This document shows, in pieces, positions 7,219 through 16,024 of a stretch of 26,474 nucleotides of DNA. Made by a program: the position numbers and the translations under genes. This DNA comes from JAAZXR01 sp040265175. Lineage in GTDB: Bacteria > Myxococcota_A > Polyangia > Nannocystales > Nannocystaceae. The notes under the pieces were generated by a model. That model had not been told where the DNA came from. It worked only from the letters and a program-made list of their open reading frames with translations, and ran no database searches. How positions within the stretch are numbered: position 1 is the first letter of the stretch; every line of letters begins with the position of its first letter. The stretch covers positions 1 to 26,474 of the forward strand of contig JBDQGY010000024.1 of NCBI GenBank assembly GCA_040265175.1, written 5' to 3'.

Positions 7219-8127
7219 ATGCAGGGGGACGACCGCTCGGTGTGGAGGGTTGGCGACGATCGCACGCTGGCGGTGAATCGCTCGGCGGTGATGGGGGTGG
7301 TGAATGTGACCCCCGATAGCTTCTCTGACGGTGGACGGTGGTCAGCCGCCGATGGAACCGCGGCGGACGTGACGCGCATCGCTGATACGTGCGCGAGCTG
7401 GTGTGAGGCGGGCGTCGCGATCCTCGATGTCGGGGGAGAGTCCACGCGGCCGGGGGCGGCGACAGTGGGGGTGGACGAAGAGCGCGCGAGGGTTCTGCCC
7501 GTATTGAAGGCTCTTCGTGATGACCCGCGGCTCTCTGGGGCGCTTCGCTCTATCGACACGCGTCACGCGGCGGTCGCGAATGTCGCGTTGCAGGCGGGGG
7601 CCCACATCGTGAATGACGTCAGCGGGCTCGCAGATCCCGAGATGGCTGGCGTGGTCGCGCGTGAAGGAGCGGGGCTCGTCCTCGGCCACATGCGTGGTAC
7701 GCCGGCGACGATGATGGAGACGACGAAATTCACGCGACTCTTCGACGACATCGCGGGGGACTTGGACAGCTCGATGACGCGAGCGGCTCGCGCCGGTGTA
7801 GCCCGTGACGCAATCCTGATCGATCCGTGCGTGGGCTTCGGAAAAGATGCGCGACAGAGCGCCGCGCTCGTGGCATCCAGCCAATGGTTGGAGGCGAGGC
7901 TGGGGCGCCCCGTACTGATCGGAGCGAGTCGCAAACGGTTCCTCGGCGATATCACGGGTCGTCCAGTGCAATCGCGGGATCTGGCGAGCGTCGCTGCGGC
8001 GATGGTCGCGGTGGAGTGCGGTGCGACGATCGTACGGGTGCACGATGTTCTTGCGACGTTGGAGGCGCTGCGCGTCCGCGCGGAGGTCCTTAGCGCTCGC
8101 GAGGCAGTGGGTAATTGTACCTCGTGA
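7219..8127 (+). CDS. folP: Dihydropteroate synthase FolP
   Basis: FolP condenses p-aminobenzoate with dihydropterin pyrophosphate to give dihydropteroate in folate synthesis; it is the sulfonamide target. The 302-residue product shows the family motifs in order: MGVVNVTPDSFSDGG near the N-terminus, DVGGESTRPGA, RSIDTR, HIVNDVSG, LGHMRGTPATM, DPCVGFGK, LIGASRKRFLG and a final RVHDV. All expected pterin- and pABA-site residues in those motifs are present. The frame is open from 6988, but that would read through the terminator at 7111-7136; ATG 7219 gives a normal length. The Shine-Dalgarno is poor (CGGGG directly before ATG). glmM follows after 79 bp, the common folP-glmM arrangement. Confidence 0.95.
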   Translation: MQGDDRSVWRVGDDRTLAVNRSAVMGVVNVTPDSFSDGGRWSAADGTAADVTRIADTCASWCEAGVAILDVGGESTRPGAATVGVDEERARVLPVLKALRDDPRLSGALRSIDTRHAAVANVALQAGAHIVNDVSGLADPEMAGVVAREGAGLVLGHMRGTPATMMETTKFTRLFDDIAGDLDSSMTRAARAGVARDAILIDPCVGFGKDARQSAALVASSQWLEARLGRPVLIGASRKRFLGDITGRPVQSRDLASVAAAMVAVECGATIVRVHDVLATLEALRVRAEVLSAREAVGNCTS

Positions 8128-8198
8128 CAGCGCCGCGCTGCGTACCAACCCACGCACTACGGAAAAACAACGCCAGCGCAACGCTGCTTGGGTACAAT
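8114..8198 (+). repeat. 8-bp inverted repeat at the folP-glmM junction
   Basis: ATTGTACC (8114-8121), inside the last codons of folP, is the exact reverse complement of GGTACAAT (8191-8198), just upstream of glmM, with 69 bp between. The second arm contains the glmM -10-like TACAAT. Possible paired operator half-sites or a looped RNA; a chance match is possible. Confidence 0.3.
8193..8198 (+). promoter_or_regulatory. Candidate -10 box of glmM
   Basis: TACAAT (8193-8198) ends 8 bp before the ATG at 8207, so a transcript starting at the usual distance would have almost no leader. The only purine-rich sequence (AGGGAG, 8201-8206) touches the ATG and is too close to act as a Shine-Dalgarno. No recognisable -35 is seen. 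Confidence 0.35.
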
Positions 8199-8206
8199 CT
8201 AGGGAG

Positions 8207-9556
8207 ATGACGACGAGAAAACTGTTCGGGACCGACGGCATCCGCGGGTGCGCCAACGAGGCACCGATGACGCCTGACGTGGTCATGAGGGTCGGGATGG
8301 CGGTGGCGGCGCACTTTGGCCACCATGGACAGGTCGTCGTTGGAAAGGACACGCGGCTGAGCTGTTACATGTTCGAGAACGCCTTGTCCGCGGGGCTGTG
8401 CGCCATGGGTGTCGATGTGTTGTTTGTGGGTCCAATGCCGACGCCAGCGGTAGCGTACCTGGTGCAGAGCATGCGGGCCGATGCGGGGGTGATGGTGTCG
8501 GCGAGTCACAACCCATTCGAAGACAACGGCGTCAAACTGTTCGCCGGCGACGGCTTTAAGCTGCCGGATGACGTGGAGCGGAAACTTGAGGCGTTGGCGA
8601 AACCGGGAGCCCTCGACGGCGCCTACGCGCGCGGGAGCGGAGTGGGACGCGCCCGACGAATCGACGATGCGCCCGGTCGTTACATCACGCATGTGAAGGC
8701 TGCGTTCACCAACCGCGGGCGCCTCGACGGAATCAAGCTCGTGGTGGATTGCGCTCATGGGGCCGCGTACAAGATCGCTCCTACAGTGCTTCGCGAGCTC
8801 GGCGCGGAGGTGATCGCGCTCGGCGTCGATCCCAACGGTACGAATATTAATGAGGGGGTGGGTGCACTGCACGCGGAGCAGATGGCCAAAGAGGTCATCA
8901 AGCATGGCGCGGACCTTGGTATCGCGCTGGACGGTGACGCGGATCGAATCATCTTCGCTGATCAACATGGGAACGTCGTCGATGGCGACGCCGTGCTGGC
9001 GTTATGCGCGCGAGAGATGGCCGAGGAGAGGACGCTGCGAGGAGGCGGCGTGGTGACCACGGTGATGTCCAACTTGGGACTCGAACGCGCCCTGGTCGAC
9101 ATGGGGCTCGAGGTGGTGCGCACCCCCGTGGGCGATCGCTATGTCGTGGAGGCGATGCGGGCGCGCGGGATCAACTTGGGGGGGGAGCAATCGGGTCACG
9201 TCGTGTTGCTCGATCACTCGACCACCGGCGACGGCGTCGCGACCGCGCTCAAGGTCCTCAGCTTTATGGTGGCCAAGGAGCGTCCGCTGGCAGAACTCTG
9301 CGCGGTGTTTGAGCGGGTGCCGCAGCGGACGGGCAGCTTCGTCTCCAAGGTGCGCGTGCCCGTATCAGAGCTCAAGGCAGTGGGCGCAGTGATCAAGGAC
9401 GCGGAGGAGAAACTAGGAGCCACGGGGCGGGTCCTCGTCCGCTGGTCGGGCACGGAGACGAAATTACGCTTCATGGTCGAGGGGGAGGACGACGCGCAGA
9501 TTCAAGCCATCCTGGGCGCTTTGGAAGAGGCCGCTGGCCTCGACCTCGGCGGGTGA
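8207..9556 (+). CDS. glmM: Phosphoglucosamine mutase GlmM
   Basis: GlmM converts glucosamine-6-phosphate to glucosamine-1-phosphate, on the way to UDP-GlcNAc for peptidoglycan and LPS. The 449-residue product starts KLFGTDGIRG, the family signature. The active-site phosphoserine is Ser100 in SASHNP. The metal-binding loop DGDADR is at 242-247, the sugar-binding loop GEQSGH at 326-331 and the phosphate-binding RWSGTET at 412-418. These four elements in this order define the alpha-D-phosphohexomutase family, and the GTDGIRG start with the length points to GlmM. The upstream open frame from 8021 overlaps folP and is rejected. Translation may be leaderless. Confidence 0.97.
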   Translation: MTTRKLFGTDGIRGCANEAPMTPDVVMRVGMAVAAHFGHHGQVVVGKDTRLSCYMFENALSAGLCAMGVDVLFVGPMPTPAVAYLVQSMRADAGVMVSASHNPFEDNGVKLFAGDGFKLPDDVERKLEALAKPGALDGAYARGSGVGRARRIDDAPGRYITHVKAAFTNRGRLDGIKLVVDCAHGAAYKIAPTVLRELGAEVIALGVDPNGTNINEGVGALHAEQMAKEVIKHGADLGIALDGDADRIIFADQHGNVVDGDAVLALCAREMAEERTLRGGGVVTTVMSNLGLERALVDMGLEVVRTPVGDRYVVEAMRARGINLGGEQSGHVVLLDHSTTGDGVATALKVLSFMVAKERPLAELCAVFERVPQRTGSFVSKVRVPVSELKAVGAVIKDAEEKLGATGRVLVRWSGTETKLRFMVEGEDDAQIQAILGALEEAAGLDLGG

Positions 9557-9627
9557 ACGGTGGGCGGCGTGCAAGGTGTCTGTGGGTCGTCAACGGCGGG
9601 CATTCGTGCGAATCTACGGAGGTGGAG

Positions 9628-9738
9628 ATGGGCCCCACTGAGATTTGGACACCCGGCGTCGCGGGACCGGTCGCTGGACTTGAGGGGGACAGCGCTCCGC
9701 AGTTGATGCAGGACTCTCCACGGGAGTCTCTTGGATGA
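9628..9738 (+). CDS. Possible leader peptide coupled to the downstream gene
   Basis: ATG 9628 has GGAGG five bases upstream, stronger than the sites of most genes here. Its 36-codon frame ends in a TGA that overlaps the next gene's ATG (ATGA at 9735-9738), as in translational coupling. The same frame is open back to a GTG at 9553 that overlaps the glmM stop, which would give 61 residues. The peptide (MGPTEIWTPGVAGPVAGLEG and onward) has no recognised domain. Either a real small protein or a coupling leader; chance is not excluded. Confidence 0.35.
   Translation: MGPTEIWTPGVAGPVAGLEGDSAPQLMQDSPRESLG
9712..9728 (+). promoter_or_regulatory. Hairpin masking a ribosome-binding site
   Basis: GACTCTC (9712-9718) pairs with GGGAGTC (9722-9728) around a 3-nt loop. 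The second arm holds GGGAG, the only Shine-Dalgarno-like sequence for the ATG at 9735. Ribosomes translating the leader ORF would open this hairpin, a known logic for coupled translation; here it is inferred. Confidence 0.35.
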
Positions 9739-11597
9739 CCGAGTCGCTCCTCTCGTTCCCCGAACTTGAGGTCGGCGACGCCGCTACCCTCGACGCGTGG
9801 TTTCCATCGGCGCAGACGCTGGTCGATCGGTGCCGCGGGGCAGGAGGGGAGATTGCAGCCACGCCTGGGGCGCTCACGGAGGCCATCGAGGCCATGGCAG
9901 CGCCTTCGTGGGAGCTGAGCGCCTCGCCATACACGACCCGAGTCTCGGCGCTCGCAGCCGCGCAGGGGATCGACTTCGTGCATCATGAACGTCGCCACGC
10001 CTTGCGACGTGCGGAAGAGACCCGAGGAGAGGTTCGCGGGGTCGCGGACTTTGAGACGGAGACTGGCTGGGAGGACGGGGTGTGGATCGCCCCAAAGTAC
10101 GGCGCGTTCACCCTTGAAGAGCGGCTCGCGTGTCGCGATCCCAACCTTCGACCCAAGTGGCGGCCTCACGAATTGCTGCACCGCCTGGTGGGTTTTTTTT
10201 GGCACCCGGAGATGACTCGATTTGAGGCCTACGTGGGTGCCAGGCTCGGGGAGTTGCTCCCGGTGGTGCACTGGTATGGCTTCGATGAGATTTTCCGGGG
10301 CCGCTGCGAGACGCACGCGCGAGTGCAGCGCTACCGCGTTCACTGCCCCGCGTGTGAGGACGCAGCGCGCGACGGGGCGATGTTCGTGGGGGCGCCGGAC
10401 GCCGCCGCTCGGGAGGCAGCCCTATGGTTCGCGTCGTTTGGTCGGTCACATCTCGTTGAGGAGGTGTCTGCGGTGGACGAAGAGCTCCGCACGGGGCGCC
10501 GCGTGGAGACGTTCCGCCCGCGGCTTAACGCATCGAGCGACGCGGTGGGCTACGTCCGCGGCCACTGGAACCGGATGACCAGTTGGGGGATGGGCGCGTG
10601 GGTGGAGATGTTCTTGGATCCCTCCCGCGACTATTCCACCACCGTCCATGGGCTCATGGATCGCGTGGTCTCCGTGAGCGCGGCGGTGGTCGCCGGCACC
10701 TGCGCCGCAGATATCGACGCGGGAGCGTGGCGTCGGCGTCGCAGAGTCCTGCAAGATTTGGGCATGCGGACCTTCATCGCCATCGAGCGTGCGGGCGAAT
10801 CCGCCGAAGAAGCGGCGATGCCCGTGCTCGCACGACTTGGGGGGCGGGTGCGTGGGGCGACGGGCCCGCTCTCGACGTCAGAGGAGGCCGAAAACCTTCA
10901 AGATATCGAGGGGTTATTTGGTCTGCTTGAGAGGGTTTCGGAGGGGCTCGGGGCGCAGGTGTTCTGTGCGGGCATCGACTGCGGCATCGCGAATGACGGC
11001 GCAACGGGGACTGCGACGCGGGCATGGATCACCTCCCACGCGATGGAGGGTGTGCGCAGCGGGCTCCCGGATTTGGCGGAGGACGTGGACACAAAGGCGC
11101 TCGAAGCGTCGGTGGCGGCGTTTGTGAGAGCCCCCGCCTTCGACGACGGGGCGTCCTTGCGGGCTCGCTTTTGTCGGTGGCTGCGCGACGGGGGGCACGC
11201 GTGGGCGGAGGAGGCCAGCCTCGAACACTTGGTGCGTCGGCGGCCCCATCGAGACGAAGAAGCCGAGCTTTTCGGCGCGTTGCCAACGATTGAGACGCTG
11301 GCGGGAGGCGAGCTGCGGATGAATGTCACCGCGCGGATGGGGACGTTCTCGCCGCAGGCGGTGACGCGTGTGCTCGGGTGGTCCCCCACGGGGGATGTCG
11401 GGGTGACGGAGGTGGTTGCGGCATGGTTTGACGGTAGCGCACGGGCGATGGCGGTGACCGAGGAGCTTCGAAGGACCATCGAGGCGGTCCGTGAGGGCGA
11501 CTGGGAGAACCGGGCCGACCCGTCGCAGATCGTGGAGTTGGTCTCCAAGGGGATCATGGTGTGGCTCCCCCGGGTTGCAGCACCGGAGGTCCCGTGA
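9735..11597 (+). CDS. Unrecognised 620-residue protein with HEXXH motif
   Basis: No family was recognised. There is no signal peptide or membrane segment, so it is probably cytoplasmic. The sequence PHELLHRLVGFFWHPEMTRFE holds an HEXXH motif (His145, Glu146, His149), the zinc site of many metallopeptidases, with His157, Glu159 and Glu164 as candidate third ligands. The spacing does not fit the metzincin pattern (HEXXHXXGXXH). Shortly after it comes a possible metal-binding Cys set: Cys191, Cys204 and Cys207 (CPAC). The N-terminal region (60-110) is Arg/His-rich; the C-terminal half is acidic and helical with two further Cys (CAGIDCG). The gene is coupled to the leader ORF upstream and 125 bp from the TPR lipoprotein. 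Enzyme activity is not shown. Confidence 0.8.
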   Translation: MTESLLSFPELEVGDAATLDAWFPSAQTLVDRCRGAGGEIAATPGALTEAIEAMAAPSWELSASPYTTRVSALAAAQGIDFVHHERRHALRRAEETRGEVRGVADFETETGWEDGVWIAPKYGAFTLEERLACRDPNLRPKWRPHELLHRLVGFFWHPEMTRFEAYVGARLGELLPVVHWYGFDEIFRGRCETHARVQRYRVHCPACEDAARDGAMFVGAPDAAAREAALWFASFGRSHLVEEVSAVDEELRTGRRVETFRPRLNASSDAVGYVRGHWNRMTSWGMGAWVEMFLDPSRDYSTTVHGLMDRVVSVSAAVVAGTCAADIDAGAWRRRRRVLQDLGMRTFIAIERAGESAEEAAMPVLARLGGRVRGATGPLSTSEEAENLQDIEGLFGLLERVSEGLGAQVFCAGIDCGIANDGATGTATRAWITSHAMEGVRSGLPDLAEDVDTKALEASVAAFVRAPAFDDGASLRARFCRWLRDGGHAWAEEASLEHLVRRRPHRDEEAELFGALPTIETLAGGELRMNVTARMGTFSPQAVTRVLGWSPTGDVGVTEVVAAWFDGSARAMAVTEELRRTIEAVREGDWENRADPSQIVELVSKGIMVWLPRVAAPEVP

Positions 11598-11722
11598 AGG
11601 CGCGGCGAAGGAGATGTAGCGCGACTGACGCACTCATGGTCCGGAACGGGGACGGAGCGCGCGCCACCTTGAGCTCATGGGCGCCTACACTTCCCGGGGT
11701 CGCTTGTGGCACCCTTGGCGCC

Positions 11723-12805
11723 ATGCCGTCCGCGCGAGGCCGAAGTGCACATACCAAGGGGGGGAGTTGGCTTTTGTCGCACGGGTCCGCGGCCGAGGCG
11801 TGGTCCCTCGCGTCGCTCCTGATCCTGGGAGCGTGGGGATGCTCGAAGGCGCCGACGCCCTCGGCAAACACGGAGGCTTCGGCCACGGCCCGCGCCTCGG
11901 AGGCGTCGGATTCCACGCAGCCCGAGGGGCCTGCTGCACCGCCTGCGGTGGCCAACGAACCGCTCGACTACGCGACCTTGGATGACGATGCCCTGGCCAG
12001 CCTGTACAAGAAGGCGGCGGATGCCCTCGATGAGGGGGCGTTGAGCGCGTCGCAGCGCGAGCATCTCGAAGCCGTAGGCGAGCACGCCGACGATCCTCAT
12101 CTGCGCGCCAACGCATGGCTCGCGCTCGGTTCGCGGGCGCAAGACGCTGGGAGGCTCGAAGAGGCCATCGGGCACTTTCGTCGCGTCGCACTGATCTTGC
12201 CGGAGGAGCCCGCGGGACACGCGGTGTTGGCCATGGCGTTGGCGGCGCGCGAGCAGTACGACGAGGCCATCTCCGCCCAAGAGAAGCTCATTGAGATAGA
12301 TCCAGACGATCTTCAAGCGTGGCTGATTTGGGGCGAGCTTGAGGTGAAGGCCGGGCACAGCGAGAAGGCCGCCAAGGTCTATGCGGGATATGAGATGCGA
12401 CGCAAGGGTCTGCTCGACGGCCTCACATTGCAAAGGGACGGGGCGTACCGCCTGCGTCCCAAAGATCGGGTGGACTGCGCCGTGGCCCTCGCCGCGGCTC
12501 CCGACAATGGCACCGCCATGGGGCTGTTGTACGCGCTGTCGTCGGACCCCGACGCGTCCGTGCGGGAGGCTCTCGTCCGGACCATGGGATTCCAGCGCTT
12601 CGTGGGCTACCTCAAACCGCTCGAACATCACCTCACGGTGGAGCTTGAGACCTCGGTGAAGGTGGCGACCCTTGAGGCCATCGGCGCCATCCGTGCGGAC
12701 CCCGTGGAGACGCGACCGGGGGTGGCACCCGCCGGGGACGCGGCGACACCTCCGAAACCGCGCGAGGGGCTCGTGGCGCCGAAGGGAGCGCCGGTTGCCG
12801 ACTGA
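11723..12805 (+). CDS. TPR and HEAT-like repeat lipoprotein
   Basis: The 360-residue product has a hydrophobic segment (SLASLLILGAWGC) with a probable lipid-modified Cys40; the lipobox AWGC is imperfect. An Ala/Thr/Ser/Pro linker (41-80) leads to three TPR-like helix pairs (about 127-160, 161-194 and 195-228; for example LALGSRAQDAGRLEEAIGHFRRVALILPE). Residues 250-330 look like HEAT-type helices (DPDASVREALVRTMGF). TPR and HEAT repeats usually bind other proteins. The start is uncertain: ATG 11723 gives a basic n-region, TTG 11774 has GGGGAG upstream but an acidic n-region, and GTG 11594 overlaps the previous stop with a good GGAGG but gives a signal too long for a lipoprotein. The stop overlaps the next gene's start, so it probably belongs to the ABC operon. 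Confidence 0.75.
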   Translation: MPSARGRSAHTKGGSWLLSHGSAAEAWSLASLLILGAWGCSKAPTPSANTEASATARASEASDSTQPEGPAAPPAVANEPLDYATLDDDALASLYKKAADALDEGALSASQREHLEAVGEHADDPHLRANAWLALGSRAQDAGRLEEAIGHFRRVALILPEEPAGHAVLAMALAAREQYDEAISAQEKLIEIDPDDLQAWLIWGELEVKAGHSEKAAKVYAGYEMRRKGLLDGLTLQRDGAYRLRPKDRVDCAVALAAAPDNGTAMGLLYALSSDPDASVREALVRTMGFQRFVGYLKPLEHHLTVELETSVKVATLEAIGAIRADPVETRPGVAPAGDAATPPKPREGLVAPKGAPVAD

Positions 12806-13790
12806 GCCCACGTCGGGCGTTCATCCCGTGCCGGTGGAAGTGCGGGGGCTGACCCATCGATACGCGGGGAGCGAGTTCTTCGCCCTCGACGGGGTGTCGT
12901 TCTCGGTCACGCCGGGCGAGCGTTTGGGGCTGCTCGGGCCCAACGGGGCGGGCAAAACCACCCTGATGCGTTTACTCTGCGGCTACCTGCCGGTACAAGC
13001 GCGGCGCCCGGACACCCACGTGCGCGTCGGCGGCTTCGATGTTCGCAATCAGAGTCTCGAAGTGCGGCGAAGGGTGGGATATCTGCCGGAGCAGGTGCCC
13101 CTGTACGGGGAGATGCGCGTGCGAGAGTTTCTGGCGTTTCGCTGCCAGATGAAGCGCGTCCCTCGGCGCGCCCGGACCAAAGAGGCGCAGCGCACCGCGG
13201 AGCTCACGGGGCTCTTGCGGGTGATGGACACCCCCATCCAGACCCTGAGTCGTGGCTATCGTCAGCGGGTGGGAATCGCGGACGCGCTGTTGGGCTCCCC
13301 GCCGCTCGTGATCCTCGACGAGCCGACCGTGGGCCTCGACCCGAACCAGGTGCAATCCGTGCGGGCGATGCTCCGCGACCTCGGGGGCACGCAAACGCTC
13401 ATCTTCAGCTCACATATTCTCGCGGAGGTTGAGGACCTTTGCGATCGTATCGTGGTCTTGTCGAAGGGGACGGTGGTGGCTGACCAGTCGGTGCACGAGG
13501 CCATGGCGAGCAACACGGTGAGCGCAGAAATTGGGATGGGGGTGGGAGACGCCCGGGCCCTGGTGGACCGGGCGTTGGTGGGGCGCAGGGAGAACGTGCG
13601 CGTGGAGGTGGCGCCTCAAGGAGAGTGGACACACGTCGACCTGCATGGCGTCGACGCCGACGTCGCCGAGCGCATCGGTCAGCTCGCCTGTGAATCCAAT
13701 GTCCCCATCCGTCGGCTTGAGCGCAAACGCAGGGCCCTTGAAACTCACTTCGCGCGGGTGACCGGCGCCGACGGCGGAGGTCCAACATGA
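12795..13790 (+). CDS. GldA-type ABC transporter ATP-binding protein
   Basis: The 331-residue ABC ATPase pairs with the ABC-2 permease encoded next. Walker A GPNGAGKTT is at 48-56, the Q-loop Gln at 100 (GYLPEQ), the signature is a variant LSRGY (151-155) followed by RQRVGIADAL, Walker B LVILDE is at 171-176, DPNQ follows, and the switch His is 207. The LSRGYRQRVG form and the YLPEQ Q-loop are typical of the GldA/CcmA-like ABC-2 group. The C-terminal 100 residues form the extra domain common in that group. The start is TTG 12795 with GGGAG at a good distance, overlapping the preceding stop; GTG 12828 is the alternative. The stop overlaps the next ATG. Confidence 0.9.
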   Translation: MPTEPTSGVHPVPVEVRGLTHRYAGSEFFALDGVSFSVTPGERLGLLGPNGAGKTTLMRLLCGYLPVQARRPDTHVRVGGFDVRNQSLEVRRRVGYLPEQVPLYGEMRVREFLAFRCQMKRVPRRARTKEAQRTAELTGLLRVMDTPIQTLSRGYRQRVGIADALLGSPPLVILDEPTVGLDPNQVQSVRAMLRDLGGTQTLIFSSHILAEVEDLCDRIVVLSKGTVVADQSVHEAMASNTVSAEIGMGVGDARALVDRALVGRRENVRVEVAPQGEWTHVDLHGVDADVAERIGQLACESNVPIRRLERKRRALETHFARVTGADGGGPT

Positions 13791-16024
13791 GCGCGGTTCG
13801 TGAACTGGTGGCATGGGTGAGCGGGACCCTCTTCATCGCGAGGAGAGAGCTGCTCGCGCTGTTTGTGACGCCGCTGGCCTACCTTGTCGCGACGCTGTTT
13901 TTGCTCAATCAGGGGTGGAACTTCTCGCTGCTGTTGAGGGCGCTCAATGATCCGTTGGCCGCGCCGGGTCCGGTGATGCAGTTTTTCTTCGGCGGGAGTT
14001 TCTTTATTTTCTGGCTGCCGGTGATCTTTATCTGCGCAGCATTGAGCATGCGACAGATCGCGGAGGAGCGGCGCGCGGGGACCCTTGAGGCGCTGCTGAC
14101 CGCGCCGGTCCACGCCTCGCAGCTTGTGGTCGGCAAGTTCGCGGGGAGTGTCGTTTTCTACGTGACGCTCTGGCTCCCGACGGGGGTGTTCTATGTGCTC
14201 TTGCGGGGCGCGAGCACGCTCGGTCCAGGCGCGGCCCCCGAGGCAGGGCCCGTGCTCGCGGGCTACCTTGGGACATTTTTGGTGGGCGCGACCTTCATGG
14301 GATTCGGCCTGCTGACGAGCGCGCTCGCGCGGACGCAACTGGCGGCAGCGGTCGGGACGACCGTCACCTGCACGATCGTATTGTTGGCGGGGTTGCTCGT
14401 GGACCAGCTCGAGGCGGGTCGGCTGACCCGGGTGCTTGAGTGGACGAGCCTCCTCACGATGATGCAGGAGATGTCGCAGGGCATCGTGGATATCAAATGG
14501 CTCTTTGTGCACCTCGGCGCTGTGGCCGTGGCGCTCACCTGGGCGGCGACCGCGGTGGATCCGCGACGCGATCTACAGTCTCTCATTCGCGCGGCGTCCG
14601 TCACTGTGATCGTCGTCTCATTATCGATCTTTGCGGGGCGGCGGACGTCGCGGCAAGATTGGACGTCGGGGCAGGTGTTTAGCCTCAGCGAGCGAGCGAA
14701 GGTGGTCCTCGAGGATCTGCGGGGTCCCATCGATGTGACTGTGATGATTCCGGCGACCATCGGAGGGGGACGAGTGAACCCCGTGCTCGGGGAGGTGCGT
14801 GAGGTGTTGTTTCGCATGGCGAAGGAGTCTGCAGCGCTGCGACCCCGGGTGATCGATCCGGACCGGCAACGTCAGCAAGCGGAGCAGTTGCTCATCGATC
14901 ACGGGCTGCGGGGCAGGGACCTCGCCGACGGGGTCATCTTGATTCGCGCGGGGCAAGGGGCCCAGCTGCGGCGCGCCCATGTTTTTCCGAGGGACCTCGT
15001 GACCTACGCGACGGGGCCGGAGGTGCAGGTCAATGGGCCCCGCGTCGAGTCGTTTCGAGGGGAGGAGGCGCTCTTGACCCGCTTCCTTGAAGTGAGCGAG
15101 GCGCGACGACTGAGGGTTTGCATGACCCAAGGGCACGGTGAGCCCGCCCTCGACAACCTGGAGCCCTACGCGGGCTACGCCCACCTGCGCGACCTGTTGC
15201 GCGAGGCGAATCTGGAGACGACCACAGTGGACCTCGGCGAGGCGGAGGCGCTCACCGGCTGCGACGTGCTGTTTGTGGGCGGACCTCAAGGGGGCCTGCC
15301 TCGGCCGGATGTTCGGGCCATCGAGCGCTATGTCGACGAGGGTGGGGACGTGTTGCTCATGGCGGGCGCCGTGGTCCGCCGAGGACGCTCGGGGATCTCA
15401 ACCCACGGCCTGGAGCCGCTCGCGGCGCGATTTGGCGTGCATTTCGGCGACCGGGTGGTGCTCGACCCCCATCAAATGGCAGGAGGGTCACCGCTGCTGG
15501 CGTTCACCATCGACGGTATGTGGGGTGACCACCCCGTGGGGAACAGCCTGGTCCATCGTCCGATCTCGTTGATTCAGGTGCGCGAGCTGTGGCTCGACGG
15601 CGACGCTCAACCGGTCCTCTCCGTCACCGATGGTGGGTGGGCGGAGTCTGATGTGGACGGATTCCAACTCGGGAGGCTGCAGCAGTTCGACATGGACGTG
15701 GACCGCGCCGGGCCCATCCCGGTGGTCGCCGCGGGGACCCGAGGAGGCGCACGACTGTTGGTGATCGCGTCGGACCAGTTCGCGCTCAATGCGTTCATGC
15801 GTGAAGACGTGCTCTACGATCATGGACGAGACTTGATTCTCAACGCCATCGGGTGGCTGTCCGAGCGGGACGTGCTGCTCGGCATCCGGGCGCGACCCCG
15901 GGAACATGTGAAGTTGGTGCTGCAGCCAGAACAACTGCAGCGAATGAACATCCTGTCGATCCTTGGCCTGCCAGGATTCGCCATCTTGTTGGGGTTCTTG
16001 GTGCTTTGGAGTCGCCGACGATGA
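13787..16024 (+). CDS. GldF-GldG fusion: ABC-2 permease joined to a GldG-type domain
   Basis: One 745-residue polypeptide carries two parts that are separate in Flavobacteria. Residues 1-260 form an ABC-2 permease with about six membrane segments (about 28-40, 70-85, 118-137, 158-178, 185-204 and 240-256) and the cytoplasmic element QIAEERRAGTLEALLTAPV typical of GldF-like permeases. Residues 268-745 match GldG-type proteins: an entry helix (270-284), then FSLSERAKVVLEDLRGPIDV, a large extracytoplasmic domain with a glutamine-amidotransferase-like Rossmann part (about 440-540; GCDVLFVGGPQGG, GGDVLLMAGAVV), and a C-terminal helix (about 722-742) followed by RRR. The 4-bp overlaps on both sides (ATGA) suggest one complex. 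The substrate is unknown; GldFG is linked to gliding only in Bacteroidetes. Confidence 0.9.
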   Translation: MSAVRELVAWVSGTLFIARRELLALFVTPLAYLVATLFLLNQGWNFSLLLRALNDPLAAPGPVMQFFFGGSFFIFWLPVIFICAALSMRQIAEERRAGTLEALLTAPVHASQLVVGKFAGSVVFYVTLWLPTGVFYVLLRGASTLGPGAAPEAGPVLAGYLGTFLVGATFMGFGLLTSALARTQLAAAVGTTVTCTIVLLAGLLVDQLEAGRLTRVLEWTSLLTMMQEMSQGIVDIKWLFVHLGAVAVALTWAATAVDPRRDLQSLIRAASVTVIVVSLSIFAGRRTSRQDWTSGQVFSLSERAKVVLEDLRGPIDVTVMIPATIGGGRVNPVLGEVREVLFRMAKESAALRPRVIDPDRQRQQAEQLLIDHGLRGRDLADGVILIRAGQGAQLRRAHVFPRDLVTYATGPEVQVNGPRVESFRGEEALLTRFLEVSEARRLRVCMTQGHGEPALDNLEPYAGYAHLRDLLREANLETTTVDLGEAEALTGCDVLFVGGPQGGLPRPDVRAIERYVDEGGDVLLMAGAVVRRGRSGISTHGLEPLAARFGVHFGDRVVLDPHQMAGGSPLLAFTIDGMWGDHPVGNSLVHRPISLIQVRELWLDGDAQPVLSVTDGGWAESDVDGFQLGRLQQFDMDVDRAGPIPVVAAGTRGGARLLVIASDQFALNAFMREDVLYDHGRDLILNAIGWLSERDVLLGIRARPREHVKLVLQPEQLQRMNILSILGLPGFAILLGFLVLWSRRR

